Shown in pieces: positions 1-9,004 of a stretch of 30,419 bases of DNA. How positions within the stretch are numbered: the stretch's first letter is position 1; each line of letters starts with the position of its first letter. This DNA is from JANMEX01 sp043776635 (GTDB taxonomy: Bacteria > Pseudomonadota > Alphaproteobacteria > Rhizobiales > Rhizobiaceae). The notes under the pieces were generated by a model, which was not told the origin of the DNA, did not search any database, and saw nothing but the letters and a program-made list of their open reading frames with translations. Made by a program: the position numbers and the translations under genes. The stretch spans positions 1-30,419 of the forward strand of contig JAYVRA010000033.1 of NCBI GenBank assembly GCA_043776635.1. The letters run 5' to 3'.

Positions 1-276
1 ACAAACCCAAACTGTCAACAAAGTTTTGTCAAAAATAAAATAATTCTTCCAAAGCCAAAACCAACTCCCAAAACATACGCTTTTTAGCCGGTTTATGACG
101 ATCCCAAACCCTTAAATCCCGCAATTCGACACAATAAAAACAACAAAAGTCACAACAAGGCTTTAAAAAACGTGAGCATTGCCTGTTTAAATGACGTTTG
201 ACTTCATGTTCATTTTGGCGACAGTTAAAACCGGGATGTGGCGAGCGCTGTTGATCATGGGAATCGATACTAACAT

Positions 277-2211
277 ATGACTCCAATGGAAAAAATGGTC
301 GCGCGACTGGGCAATGAACCCCCGTTGCTGGCAGACGGGCGCAAAGGCCCGCCTGACAAGCGCGAGGTTTCCGCGCGTTGGCTCGCCGGAACATTTCTTA
401 CCGGCTTTACCTCTATTATACTTATGGGTGTCGCGCTTTCCGCCGCGCTCGACGGGCGGCAGGTCCTCACCACCCCTGCGGAAGTGATGGCAACAGCTGA
501 AATTTCTAATGCCAGCGGCGATGTATCGGGTAAATCCGGCCGCCTCACAACAACGGCGCTATCCCTTAAGATTTCTGACAGGCAGGTTATGCAGGTTTCC
601 TCTATCATTAAGGAGGGCGACCGGAATGTGGTAAAAATGATACCATTCGGGCTCGTGACCATGGCGCTGGGTGCGGGCCACACAACCAAAAAATCATATC
701 CCGCCTTCAATGCTACGGATGTGTTCGCCGATGACGCTACCAAGGGTAAAAGCATCGAGACCGGTGAAATATACGGTGCGAAGGTCGAAAGCGAAGTCAC
801 GCTAAAAACAGTACCCTTCCCGCTTGATAACGCTGCTTACGATGCCTCCAATAATTTGACCTTGGAAGAAGTGGAAGAGGCAGTCCGGATTTCAGGCACT
901 GCGCTCACCGAGGGCGATGTGCAGGTGGCGTCACTGCATTATTTAGACCCGTTGCGTTTTGGCACTGGCGATGATTTTGCAATTAACGCATCATTTGGCG
1001 TTAAGATTGTGCAAGAAAATGTTTCTGTGGCACCAAAAGTCAACAGCGATGCACCGACAACAGAATTTGCAGAGGAAATTATCCCGCTGCGTGCAGACAC
1101 GGAACCTTTGGTGGCGTTGACTGATGATGGCTATGACGGAACCGATGCAGAAGCCATTGCCGAAGCCATCACAACACTTCTCAGTGCGCCAAAACTCAAA
1201 GGTGGATGGGCGCTACGTATTGGCATCGAAACAGTAGATGATAAATCTAAAATTGTCCGCGCCTCAGTCTATGATGGGAAAACCCATTTGTTCACTATTG
1301 CTATCGATGACCACGACCAATATGTGCCAACGGAAGCACCGGAAATAAGTGACGAAATACTGGCCTCGCTTGGGGGCGCTCCTTTGCCGCCACGAGTGCG
1401 CGGCGACCTTCCTTCAGTATATGATGGCGTTTATCGCGCCGCCTACGCCTATGATTTGACCCCGCGAATGGCCAAACAGCTTATCAAGATGCTGGCCGCA
1501 AGCGTCGATTATAAAGCGCAGTTAAATCTGGGCGATACGTTAGAAGTCTTCTATTCCATCCCGGAAGGTCTCACTAAGCCAGGCGAAGACTCGGATGTGC
1601 TTTTTGTTGACGCAAATTTCAGCGGCACCGAGCATAAATTCTACCGCTTTAAGAACGACGACGGCTCGGCTGACTATTATGATGAGAATGGCGGCAGTTC
1701 ACAGCAATTCCTGTTGCGCGTACCTGTGCCAGGCGCGCGTATGACGTCCGGGTTCGGCATGCGCCGCCATCCAATTCTTGGCTACATGAAACTCCACGCC
1801 GGCACAGACTGGGCTGGCCCCATCGGAACGCCGATTCTGTCCACTGGAAATGGCGTGGTTGAACGTGCAGGCTGGACTTCGGGCTATGGCTATCAAACTT
1901 TGATTAAGCACGCTAACGGCTACGAAACTTCATACTCGCACCAAAGCAGAATCTCGCCGGAAGTGTTTGAAGGCGCGCAAGTAAGGCAGGGACAAGTAAT
2001 CGGGGCCATCGGCAACACCGGCCTGTCCACCGGCCCGCATCTGCATTATGAGTTGATTATCAACGGCACCAAAGTCGATTGCATGGCCGTGCGCCTGCCG
2101 AGCGGTAAGTCACTTTCCGGTAGCGATCTGGTGGCATTTAAAAAAGAGCGGGACCGCATTGACACCCTGCTGGACGCAGATAGTGACACCCAAAATGTGG
2201 CGACAAATTAG
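277..2211 (+). CDS. M23 family (LytM-type) metallopeptidase, membrane anchored
   Basis: Predicted zinc endopeptidase that cuts peptidoglycan cross-links or stem peptides in the periplasm. The 644-residue protein has a short cytoplasmic N-terminus, one membrane segment at about residues 35-58, a long periplasmic stretch, and an M23 domain at about 485-605. The metal ligands are visible: H507 and D511 in HAGTD, and H590 in HLHYE (with H588). H555 in SYSHQ matches the usual additional active-site His. The stretch before the peptidase domain (about 390-480) resembles the region that precedes LytM domains in rhizobial homologues. The start is the ATG at 277; an in-frame ATG at 286 is also possible, and neither has a strong Shine-Dalgarno. 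The gene stands alone on the plus strand, and its last 74 bases overlap a convergent gene. The family is firm; the exact bond cleaved is not known from sequence. Confidence 0.93.
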   Translation: MTPMEKMVARLGNEPPLLADGRKGPPDKREVSARWLAGTFLTGFTSIILMGVALSAALDGRQVLTTPAEVMATAEISNASGDVSGKSGRLTTTALSLKISDRQVMQVSSIIKEGDRNVVKMIPFGLVTMALGAGHTTKKSYPAFNATDVFADDATKGKSIETGEIYGAKVESEVTLKTVPFPLDNAAYDASNNLTLEEVEEAVRISGTALTEGDVQVASLHYLDPLRFGTGDDFAINASFGVKIVQENVSVAPKVNSDAPTTEFAEEIIPLRADTEPLVALTDDGYDGTDAEAIAEAITTLLSAPKLKGGWALRIGIETVDDKSKIVRASVYDGKTHLFTIAIDDHDQYVPTEAPEISDEILASLGGAPLPPRVRGDLPSVYDGVYRAAYAYDLTPRMAKQLIKMLAASVDYKAQLNLGDTLEVFYSIPEGLTKPGEDSDVLFVDANFSGTEHKFYRFKNDDGSADYYDENGGSSQQFLLRVPVPGARMTSGFGMRRHPILGYMKLHAGTDWAGPIGTPILSTGNGVVERAGWTSGYGYQTLIKHANGYETSYSHQSRISPEVFEGAQVRQGQVIGAIGNTGLSTGPHLHYELIINGTKVDCMAVRLPSGKSLSGSDLVAFKKERDRIDTLLDADSDTQNVATN

Positions 2212-2590
2212 GGTCCAGACCTTGGCAAGATACCAAGAACCCCAGCTCCCGTTGCTTCACCTTTATCAGTCCCTTGGCAACCAGCCGATAACTCGCAAGC
2301 ACATAGTCCTTTAACTCATCAAAACTCATGCTTTCCGGCCCCTGCCACTGAATCCAGCTCACTCCGCGCAACGCTAAATAGGGCGCGGAGCGCAACTCCG
2401 GCTCTTGGTTCAACATCTGAAACACCATTTCCGAACATTTGAACGAAACCGCCAGCCGACTGTCCGCGCCCCATACGCCAATGACAAAAACCTTGCCGCC
2501 AATTTTCCTAACATGCGACCCGCCCCATTGGATGACACTGGTGGTGCGGGAAAGCGAGGCGCAAAAAGCGTTATATTCCGCGAGTGTCAT
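2138..2590 (-). CDS. MmcQ/YjbR family protein
   Basis: Small protein of the MmcQ/YjbR family, which adopts a CyaY-like or 'double-wing' DNA-binding fold; the biological role of the family is poorly defined. Visible family features are the N-terminal MTLAEYNAFCASL helix, the IQWGGSHVRKIGGKVFV strand region, and a C-terminal ...LVAKGL.KVKQRELG ending. The frame is open upstream to 2701, but that part is coded by an intergenic repeat. I chose the ATG at 2590 because GAAGAAG lies 8 bases before it and the domain starts there. Typical members end near residue 120. This one continues about 30 residues past RELGFLV and overlaps the 3' end of the M23 gene by 74 bases, which suggests the original stop codon was lost. 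The tail is Cys- and Pro-rich and probably not conserved. Confidence 0.78.
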   Translation of the reverse strand: MTLAEYNAFCASLSRTTSVIQWGGSHVRKIGGKVFVIGVWGADSRLAVSFKCSEMVFQMLNQEPELRSAPYLALRGVSWIQWQGPESMSFDELKDYVLASYRLVAKGLIKVKQRELGFLVSCQGLDPNLSPHFGCHYLRPAGCQCGPALF

Positions 2591-2601
2591 CAACTGGCTT
2601 C

Positions 2602-2809
2602 TTCTTCCCTCTCCCCTACCGAAGGTGGGGGATGAGGTGGCGCGGGCCAAGCCAGTGACGGTGAGGTGACGCACCGCGATACTCGAAGGTTTTGGCTGCA
2701 AACTTGAAGCGCGTTTAATGCTTTAACACTGATGTGTCAGCCCCGTCGCCTCGCCACCTCATCCGGCGTTCACGCCACCTTCTCCCCCGAACTGCGTTTA
2801 GGGGAGAAG
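2602..2809. repeat. RIME-like intergenic repeat fragments
   Basis: The space between the MmcQ-like gene and clpB is mostly repeat. Positions 2602-2645 read as CTCTCCCC...GGTGGGGGATGAGGTGG, and 2745-2809 contain CACCTCATCC...GCCACC followed by a hairpin (CTTCTCCCC at 2779-2787, GGGGAGAAG at 2801-2809). These words match the style of rhizobial RIME elements and the full copy at 9005-9166. The 2779-2809 hairpin lies 11 bases after the clpB stop and could also end or stabilise the clpB transcript, although no T-run follows. Confidence 0.65.
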
Positions 2810-2819
2810 AAGACCAACC

Positions 2820-5420
2820 TCACGCCGCCTTCGCCATATCCTGCGAAACCCGAAAGTTCAGCCTGTCCGAACCGGCAGACACATAAACCGTCGAGCCATC
2901 TTTGATTTCGCCGCCAAGAACCTTCTCCGCGAGCGGATCTTGCACGCTTTTCTGAATCACGCGCTTCAATGGCCGTGCGCCATAGGCCGGATCATAGCCC
3001 TTATCGCCCAGCCATTTCACCGCGCTATCATCCATATGAAGAATAATTTTGCGATCTTTCAACAGCTTCGCCAGCCGCTCCATTTGAATATGCACAATCG
3101 CGCCCATTTCATTGCGGCGAAGGCGGTGGAACAGGATGATATCATCCACACGATTGACAAATTCCGGACGGAACGCCGCCTTCACCGCGCCCATAACCTG
3201 CTCGCGCACGATGTCCACATCTTCATCGTCAGCCAAAGACACGAGATAATCAGAGCCAAGGTTCGACGTCATGACAATAAGCGTGTTGCGGAAATCCACA
3301 GTGCGTCCCTGCCCGTCGGTCAAGCGGCCATCATCCAGCACCTGCAACAGCACATTAAACACATCCGGATGCGCCTTTTCGATTTCGTCGAAAAGAATCA
3401 CTTGGTAAGGACGGCGACGCACTGCCTCTGTTAGCGCCCCGCCTTCCTCATAACCAACATAACCGGGAGGCGCGCCAATGAGGCGGGCTACCGAATGCTT
3501 CTCCATATATTCAGACATATCAATCCGGGTCATGGAGCTATCATCATCAAACAGAAACGATGCCAGCGCCTTGGTAAGCTCGGTTTTACCAACACCTGTT
3601 GGTCCTAAAAACATAAACGAACCAATCGGCCGGTTAGGGTCTTGCAAGCCCGCCCGCGCGCGGCGCACGGCACGCGATACCGCTTGCACAGCCTCGCCCT
3701 GCCCCACCACACGCTTGGCCAACTCATCTTCCATGCGCAGCAACTTGTCCCGCTCGCCTTCCAACATCCGGTCCACAGGAATACCAGTCCAGCGGGACAC
3801 CACTTGCGCAATATGATCCGGCGTCACCACTTCTTCCACTAAAGCGGCTTTCGTTGCATCTTGGGCCTCGGAAACAGTCAGCTTGCGCTCCAATTCCGGA
3901 ATTTTGCCATAGGCCAGCTCGCCCGCCTTTTGAAACTCGCCGGAGCGCTGCGCCATCGCCAGCTCATTGCGGGCATCTTCCAACTGCTTTTTCAAGTCCG
4001 CCGCAAGGCCCAGCTTCTGCTTTTCGGCCACCCAAAGATTAGTAATGCCAGCTGATTCTTCTTCCAGCCCTGCCAATTCCTTTTCAAGTTTCTGCAACCG
4101 ATCCTTGGATGCATCGTCCTTCTCTACACGCAAAGCCTCACGCTCGATTTTGAGCTGCATAATGCGCCGGTCAATTTCATCCAAAACCTCCGGCTTGGAG
4201 TCCACCTGCATACGAAGGCGTGATGCCGACTCGTCCATCAAGTCAATCGCTTTGTCCGGCAGGAAGCGGTCGGTGATATAGCGGTTAGACAAAGTGGCAG
4301 CCGCTACCAGCGCCGCATCCGAAATCCGCACCTTATGGTGCTGCTCATATTTTTCCTTCAGGCCGCGCAAAATTGAAATCGTGTCTTCCACCGTAGGCTC
4401 GGACACAAACACCGGCTGGAAACGACGGGCAAGTGCTGCATCTTTTTCCACATGCTTGCGATATTCATCTAAGGTCGTCGCGCCAACACAGTGCAATTCG
4501 CCTCGCGCCAAAGCTGGCTTGAGCAAATTGGAAGCATCCATCGCGCCGTCCGCCTTGCCAGCGCCAACAAGTGTGTGCATTTCATCAATGAACAAAATGA
4601 TCTCGCCATTGGCAGATGTGATTTCGCTCATCACTGCCTTGAGGCGCTCCTCAAACTCGCCGCGATATTTTGCCCCTGCAATCAAAGCGCCCATATCCAG
4701 CGCCATCAATGTCTTGTCCTTGAGCGATTCCGGCACATCACCATTGACAATGCGCAGCGCAAGCCCTTCGGCAATAGCCGTTTTGCCAACGCCCGGCTCG
4801 CCGATTAAAACCGGATTATTCTTGGTGCGGCGCGACAACACTTGGATGGTGCGGCGGATTTCTTCATCGCGCCCGATCACCGGATCAAGCTTCCCTTCGC
4901 GCGCATCTTTGGTCAGATCACGGGCATATTTCTTCAAAGCATCATAGCCCTGCTCGGCAGTTGCCGAATCGGCCGTGCGGCCTTTGCGCAGCTCGTTGAT
5001 AACCGCATTCAGCGCCGCCGCTTTCACGCCCGCCTTCATCAGCAAGTCATAAGTCTTGGCAGATTTTTCCATAGCCATCGCGGTCAGCAAACGCTCAACC
5101 GTAACAAAACTATCGCCAGCCTTTTTCGACAAGTCCTCTGCGGTAGCCATCACTTTGGCCAGCATCGGCGACATATAAAGTTGCCCATTGCCGCCAGTCA
5201 CTTTTGGCAGCGCACTCAGCGCCGTACCCAGCGCGAAGCGCAGCGCGGCAGAATTCCCGCCAGCCCGGTCAATCAGCGAACCGGCCAAACCTTCCGGATC
5301 ATCAATCAAAACTTTGAGAAGGTGCTCCGGCAAAAACTGCTGATGATCTTGGCCAAGGGCGTTGGTCTGCGCGGATTGAATAAAGCCCCGTACGCGCTCG
5401 GAATAAGATTCAACGTTCAT
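2820..5420 (-). CDS. clpB: ATP-dependent disaggregase ClpB
   Basis: Hexameric AAA+ chaperone that, with DnaK, pulls apart aggregated proteins after heat stress. The 866 residues show the complete order: Clp-N domain (about 1-145), first ATPase with GEPGVGKT (Walker A lysine K213), the coiled-coil middle domain (about 400-530, rich in Lys, Glu and Leu, which separates ClpB from ClpA/ClpC), and second ATPase with GPTGVGKT (K612) and a C-terminal D2-small domain. Both Lys positions are one residue off the E. coli numbering. An ATG four codons upstream (5432) exists, but the ATG at 5420 is preceded by GGAG six bases away and gives the usual MNVESYSERVRGF start. A candidate heat-shock promoter lies at 5600-5628, which would give a leader of about 170 bases. 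Confidence 0.98.
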   Translation of the reverse strand: MNVESYSERVRGFIQSAQTNALGQDHQQFLPEHLLKVLIDDPEGLAGSLIDRAGGNSAALRFALGTALSALPKVTGGNGQLYMSPMLAKVMATAEDLSKKAGDSFVTVERLLTAMAMEKSAKTYDLLMKAGVKAAALNAVINELRKGRTADSATAEQGYDALKKYARDLTKDAREGKLDPVIGRDEEIRRTIQVLSRRTKNNPVLIGEPGVGKTAIAEGLALRIVNGDVPESLKDKTLMALDMGALIAGAKYRGEFEERLKAVMSEITSANGEIILFIDEMHTLVGAGKADGAMDASNLLKPALARGELHCVGATTLDEYRKHVEKDAALARRFQPVFVSEPTVEDTISILRGLKEKYEQHHKVRISDAALVAAATLSNRYITDRFLPDKAIDLMDESASRLRMQVDSKPEVLDEIDRRIMQLKIEREALRVEKDDASKDRLQKLEKELAGLEEESAGITNLWVAEKQKLGLAADLKKQLEDARNELAMAQRSGEFQKAGELAYGKIPELERKLTVSEAQDATKAALVEEVVTPDHIAQVVSRWTGIPVDRMLEGERDKLLRMEDELAKRVVGQGEAVQAVSRAVRRARAGLQDPNRPIGSFMFLGPTGVGKTELTKALASFLFDDDSSMTRIDMSEYMEKHSVARLIGAPPGYVGYEEGGALTEAVRRRPYQVILFDEIEKAHPDVFNVLLQVLDDGRLTDGQGRTVDFRNTLIVMTSNLGSDYLVSLADDEDVDIVREQVMGAVKAAFRPEFVNRVDDIILFHRLRRNEMGAIVHIQMERLAKLLKDRKIILHMDDSAVKWLGDKGYDPAYGARPLKRVIQKSVQDPLAEKVLGGEIKDGSTVYVSAGSDRLNFRVSQDMAKAA

Positions 5421-5599
5421 ACATATCTCCATTTGCCCCGGACCCTAAACGGCATCGGAGGCTCTCGAGTGAGTTGTGTTCAACTGAATCCAAAAATTTC
5501 GGAATACGCCCGGTTCTTGGGGCGAATTTCGATTCCGTATGAACGCGACTTACACCATGTGACAGGCTCCCAAAAGAGGCGAGCCAGCTTCGAATAATC

Positions 5600-5628
5600 A
5601 TATGGGAATAATATCATCATTGCTCAAG
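5600..5628 (-). promoter_or_regulatory. Candidate RpoH (sigma-32) promoter of clpB
   Basis: On the minus strand CTTGAG (5628-5623) is followed after 16 bases by CCCATAT (5606-5600). This fits the alphaproteobacterial heat-shock pattern (CTTGAA-like -35, CCCCAT-like -10) and points toward clpB, a classical RpoH target. The start codon is about 170 bases downstream, longer than usual, so a second nearer promoter cannot be excluded. Confidence 0.5.
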
Positions 5629-5817
5629 AGCAATTTGATTGATGTCAAAACAAATAACAGTCGAACCTGAGGTGCTGCTCGAACCAGTCGGGATAAAGGT
5701 CGCTCGAACGGGCAGCATACGGAATACGTACTCACTCCCCATCAAGTTCGGACGGTTTCCGTATCGACTTCGTATCCTCTCCAAGCGATCTTCATGCGAT
5801 CTCCGGCCGCTTCCCGA

Positions 5818-5845
5818 CAAACAAAAACGACGCCACCAGGGCGCC
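5818..5845 (-). terminator. Rho-independent terminator of the DUF4167 gene
   Basis: On the minus strand, 24 bases after the DUF4167 stop, GGCGCC-CTGGT-GGCGTC can fold into a 6-bp stem (one G-U pair) with a 5-base loop, followed directly by GTTTTTGTTTG. Stem, loop and T-run fit an intrinsic terminator and separate this gene from the clpB promoter. Confidence 0.68.
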
Positions 5846-5869
5846 GTTCTAAGTTCAATTCGTGAAGGC

Positions 5870-6643
5870 CTATTCGTCGGTCGTAACTGGAATTGGCCGG
5901 TCCGCACCGCGGGATAACGTTGCCAACAAGCCGCCTTCCGCTGGCGCTTCCGCGCCTTCCGAAGCTGCCTCTACCCGTGGTTCACGAGGGGCACGAGGCA
6001 TGCGCGGGCGTGGTGTGCGAGTCCGCTCACCGCCATTTTCCCTATTGTTTTCAAGAGGTTTGCGCTGGCGCGGGTTTTCGCGTGGCTGCGCTTCCACATT
6101 GTTTTCATCGCGCGGAGCGGCATCGATAACCGGCTGCTCTGAAGAGCTGTCAAACGGCGCAACCACCACCGGCTGTGGCTGTTGATCGTGGCGCGGTTGC
6201 TGCTCTTGACGGGGAGCCTGCTCTTGGCGCGGCTGCGGATGGGCATGGAGCACATCATCGAAGCGGTTATCACCGTTTCCAGCGCCCAAATCTTCCTCTT
6301 CCTCGCGGTTATCCCTTTGATTTTGTTGTTGTTGTGCCAAAGCACCCGCAATAATCCGGTTATAATGCTCGGCATGTTGCAGATAGTTTTCTGCCATCAC
6401 GCGATCACCGGATGATTGCGCATCCCGGGCAAGCGTCAAATACTTTTCAGCTATATTTTGCGCTGTTCCACGGATTTTCACGTCCGGACCATTGCTTTCA
6501 TAGCTACGTGTAAGTGGATTTGGCCCACCACGATTGCGGTTATTATTGTTATTATTACTGTTATTATTACTATTGTTGCCGCTGCTGCCGCTATTATTAT
6601 TTGTGCGACCGCGCATACGCCTGTTTTGTTGCAATTGCCTCAT
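5870..6643 (-). CDS. DUF4167 domain-containing protein
   Basis: Alphaproteobacterial protein of unknown function. The N-terminus MRQLQQNRRMRGR, a poly-Asn/Gly stretch (residues 15-40), and the compact block PLTRSYESNGPDVKIRGTAQNIAEKYLTLARDAQSSGDRVMAENYLQHAEHYNRI (about 43-98) are the hallmark of DUF4167. The remaining 160 residues are low complexity, rich in Gln, Pro, Arg and Glu, and probably disordered. Members commonly sit next to prmC and prfA as here, and the basic Arg/Asn-rich N-terminus suggests nucleic acid or ribosome contact, but that is inference. The Asn run is coded by an AAT/AAC triplet tract. An intrinsic terminator follows the stop. Start chosen at the ATG that gives the conserved QQN(R/K)RMRGR. 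Confidence 0.9.
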   Translation of the reverse strand: MRQLQQNRRMRGRTNNNSGSSGNNSNNNSNNNNNNRNRGGPNPLTRSYESNGPDVKIRGTAQNIAEKYLTLARDAQSSGDRVMAENYLQHAEHYNRIIAGALAQQQQNQRDNREEEEDLGAGNGDNRFDDVLHAHPQPRQEQAPRQEQQPRHDQQPQPVVVAPFDSSSEQPVIDAAPRDENNVEAQPRENPRQRKPLENNRENGGERTRTPRPRMPRAPREPRVEAASEGAEAPAEGGLLATLSRGADRPIPVTTDE

Positions 6644-6930
6644 CCGATACTAATTTTCGATATAAATCAGGTTCGAGGTTATGTAGATTTGATACTGGAC
6701 ATGTAAAACACGAGCCAGACGCGCAATCCACACAGCGCGTCGCATCTCTATCGGCTCAAAAGCCAAAAGACGCTAACGTAACAAGGGCAAACCTCGCGCT
6801 AAAAATAGCTCAATGCCATCACCCGGACCATTTTGCAATCCGGAAGACAACCCCTTTGTCTTCGTTAATAGTCTTTTACCTGCAAACAGTGTAAATACCA
6901 AGCGTTTTTTCAAACAGGGAAAACCAAGTA

Positions 6931-7791
6931 TTAAGCAACTGCAAAAGCCAACACTCTATCCCGGCCACCAAGATCTTGTTGCAATTTCAATTTAATAAAA
7001 CCGTTTAATTTGAATAGGTTAGTGACATCATCGGCTTGATCAAATCCAATTTCCACCAGCATTAGCCCATTTACGTTCAGATGATTTTTCGCTTCGCTGG
7101 AAATGATTCTGTATGGGGTAAGCCCATCCGGACCGCCATCCAAGGCCAAAAGCGGATCATGGTTTCGCACTTCAATATCCAAATCCGGAATCACCGAAGA
7201 GCGGATGTAGGGCGGGTTGGAAACGATGAGATCGAATTTGCCCTCGACTTTCTCGAGCCAATCGCTTTGGAGACCGCCAAATCGTGCCGAAAGACCATTT
7301 AACTCGGCATTCTTACTAGCAATTTCCAGCGCACCGGCAGAAATATCCGTAGCAATAACAGTGGCTTGCGGGAACAAAGACAGCAACGCCAGCGCCAGTG
7401 CGCCGGTTCCGGTTCCTAAATCCATAATAGTTTTAGGCGGGTATTTAACCAGCAATTCCAGCGCCAAATCCACCAAAACCTCGCTATCAGGCCGTGGTTC
7501 CAGAGTTTCCGGGGATAAATTGAGCCTTAATCCATAAAAATCGCGAAATCCCATAATGCGATGCACCGGCTCGCCAGCAATCCGCCTTGCCAAATAAGTT
7601 TCCAAAATTTCAAATTTATCATTTGAAATCAGAATGTTAGGACAAGACAAAAAATCAATCCGCGCCACGCCGCAAGCCGATTCTGTCAGCAGCCGCGCCT
7701 CAACATCATACCCATCAATGGTCGTCTTCTCAAGCGTATCTATGGCCAACTGCAACGTATCGGCAAGCGTGCGGGAACCGTCCGAAGTCAT
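6931..7791 (-). CDS. prmC: Release factor glutamine N5-methyltransferase PrmC
   Basis: Uses S-adenosylmethionine to methylate the glutamine of the GGQ loop of peptide release factors, raising their termination activity. The 286-residue protein has the PrmC N-terminal helical domain (about 1-85), the SAM-binding motif DLGTGTGALALAL, and the substrate-glutamine-binding NPPY at residues 192-195. It lies directly downstream of prfA, its substrate, with a 69-base gap on the same strand, so the two are likely co-transcribed. The ATG at 7791 has no strong Shine-Dalgarno. The frame stays open for several codons upstream without a better start. Confidence 0.95.
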   Translation of the reverse strand: MTSDGSRTLADTLQLAIDTLEKTTIDGYDVEARLLTESACGVARIDFLSCPNILISNDKFEILETYLARRIAGEPVHRIMGFRDFYGLRLNLSPETLEPRPDSEVLVDLALELLVKYPPKTIMDLGTGTGALALALLSLFPQATVIATDISAGALEIASKNAELNGLSARFGGLQSDWLEKVEGKFDLIVSNPPYIRSSVIPDLDIEVRNHDPLLALDGGPDGLTPYRIISSEAKNHLNVNGLMLVEIGFDQADDVTNLFKLNGFIKLKLQQDLGGRDRVLAFAVA

Positions 7792-7860
7792 TACGCCAAC
7801 CGTACGAAAATGATGCGGAAAGCGTGTGAAAACCGCGCGAAAGCAATACGGACCGCCCGT

Positions 7861-8937
7861 TTACGCATTTTCAGCCGCCTCAGCCAAAAGTCCGGACTGG
7901 TGATCCGCCACCAGTGCATCCACAAGCTCCTCAAGCTCCCCCATCATCACCCGCTCCAATTTATAGAGCGTGAGATTAATACGATGATCCGTCACTCGGC
8001 CTTGAGGAAAATTGTATGTACGGATGCGCTCTGAGCGGTCTCCGGAACCGACTTGGCTTTTGCGGTCCTCCGCGCGCGCATCGTCCAGCGTTTGCCGCTT
8101 CATGTCATAAAGTTTGGTGCGAAGAATTTGCATCGCCCGCGCCCGGTTTTGGTGCTGGGACTTCTCCGCCTGCACCACCATAACGCCCGTTGGAATATGC
8201 GTGATGCGCACTGCCGAGTCCGTCGTGTTGACGTGCTGCCCGCCCGCGCCCGATGCCCGCATTGTGTCAATCCGAATGTCCTCGGTGCGGATTTCGATAT
8301 CCACTTCTTCAGCTTCCGGCAAAACAGCAACTGTCGCGGCGGATGTATGGATGCGGCCCGATCCCTCCGTCGCCGGCACACGCTGCACACGGTGCACGCC
8401 TGATTCGAATTTCAATTTGGCATAAACGCCCTTGCCCGTGACAGACGCGATGACTTCTTTGTAGCCGCCCATTTCGCCGTCGCTGGTGGAATCAATCGAA
8501 ACCTTCCAGCCCTGCGCCGCCGCATAGCGTTCATACATGCGGAACAAATCGCCGCCGAAAAGCGCGGCCTCAGAACCACCCGTTCCGGCACGAATTTCGA
8601 GAATAACCGAACGTTCATCCGCCGCATCCTTCGGCAAAAGCAGAATGAGAATATCCCGCTCCAAATGCTCGCGCCGTCCGGAAAGCACGGGCAATTCCTC
8701 TTCCGCCAAGGCGCGCATTTCGCTGTCGGTATCAGGCTCCGTCAGCATCCGGCTCAACTCTTCCTCTTCCTTGCAAACCAGCTGCCAGCCACGGGTGGCA
8801 GTAACAATGTCTTGCAGTCCGGAATATTCAGAACTTAATTTGACATAGGCTTCCGCATCCGGCCCCGATGAAAGTTCGGCTTCAATCACGGCATAGCGTT
8901 TTACAAGTTGGTCAAGCCGGGCGGCTGGAAGATTCAT
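7861..8937 (-). CDS. prfA: Peptide chain release factor 1
   Basis: Ends translation at UAA and UAG codons. The 358 residues match the normal RF1 length. The GGQ peptidyl-hydrolysis motif is at residues 232-234 within GAGGQHVN, and the RF1 codon-recognition PAT tripeptide is present in RVPATEGSGRIHTSA. The frame extends six codons upstream to a GTG at 8955. The ATG at 8937 is preferred because AGGAA lies six bases before it and it restores the usual MNLP..RLDQL start. prmC, which modifies the GGQ glutamine, follows downstream. Confidence 0.97.
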   Translation of the reverse strand: MNLPAARLDQLVKRYAVIEAELSSGPDAEAYVKLSSEYSGLQDIVTATRGWQLVCKEEEELSRMLTEPDTDSEMRALAEEELPVLSGRREHLERDILILLLPKDAADERSVILEIRAGTGGSEAALFGGDLFRMYERYAAAQGWKVSIDSTSDGEMGGYKEVIASVTGKGVYAKLKFESGVHRVQRVPATEGSGRIHTSAATVAVLPEAEEVDIEIRTEDIRIDTMRASGAGGQHVNTTDSAVRITHIPTGVMVVQAEKSQHQNRARAMQILRTKLYDMKRQTLDDARAEDRKSQVGSGDRSERIRTYNFPQGRVTDHRINLTLYKLERVMMGELEELVDALVADHQSGLLAEAAENA

Positions 8938-9004
8938 GGAGTGTTCCTGGAGCACAGATAGTCTAAAAGCGGGCGATCACCCCGGGTTAAAAGTTATCAA
9001 GACC

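Noticed and set aside
29..394. Minus-strand frame of 121 codons at the window start
   Set aside because: It overlaps the well-supported M23 gene start antisense, has no recognisable motif and an unlikely composition.
5639..5917. Overlapping open frames on both strands (5639-5917 plus, 5617-5907 minus) upstream of clpB
   Set aside because: They cover the candidate clpB promoter, the DUF4167 terminator and the DUF4167 3' end, and neither looks like a known protein.
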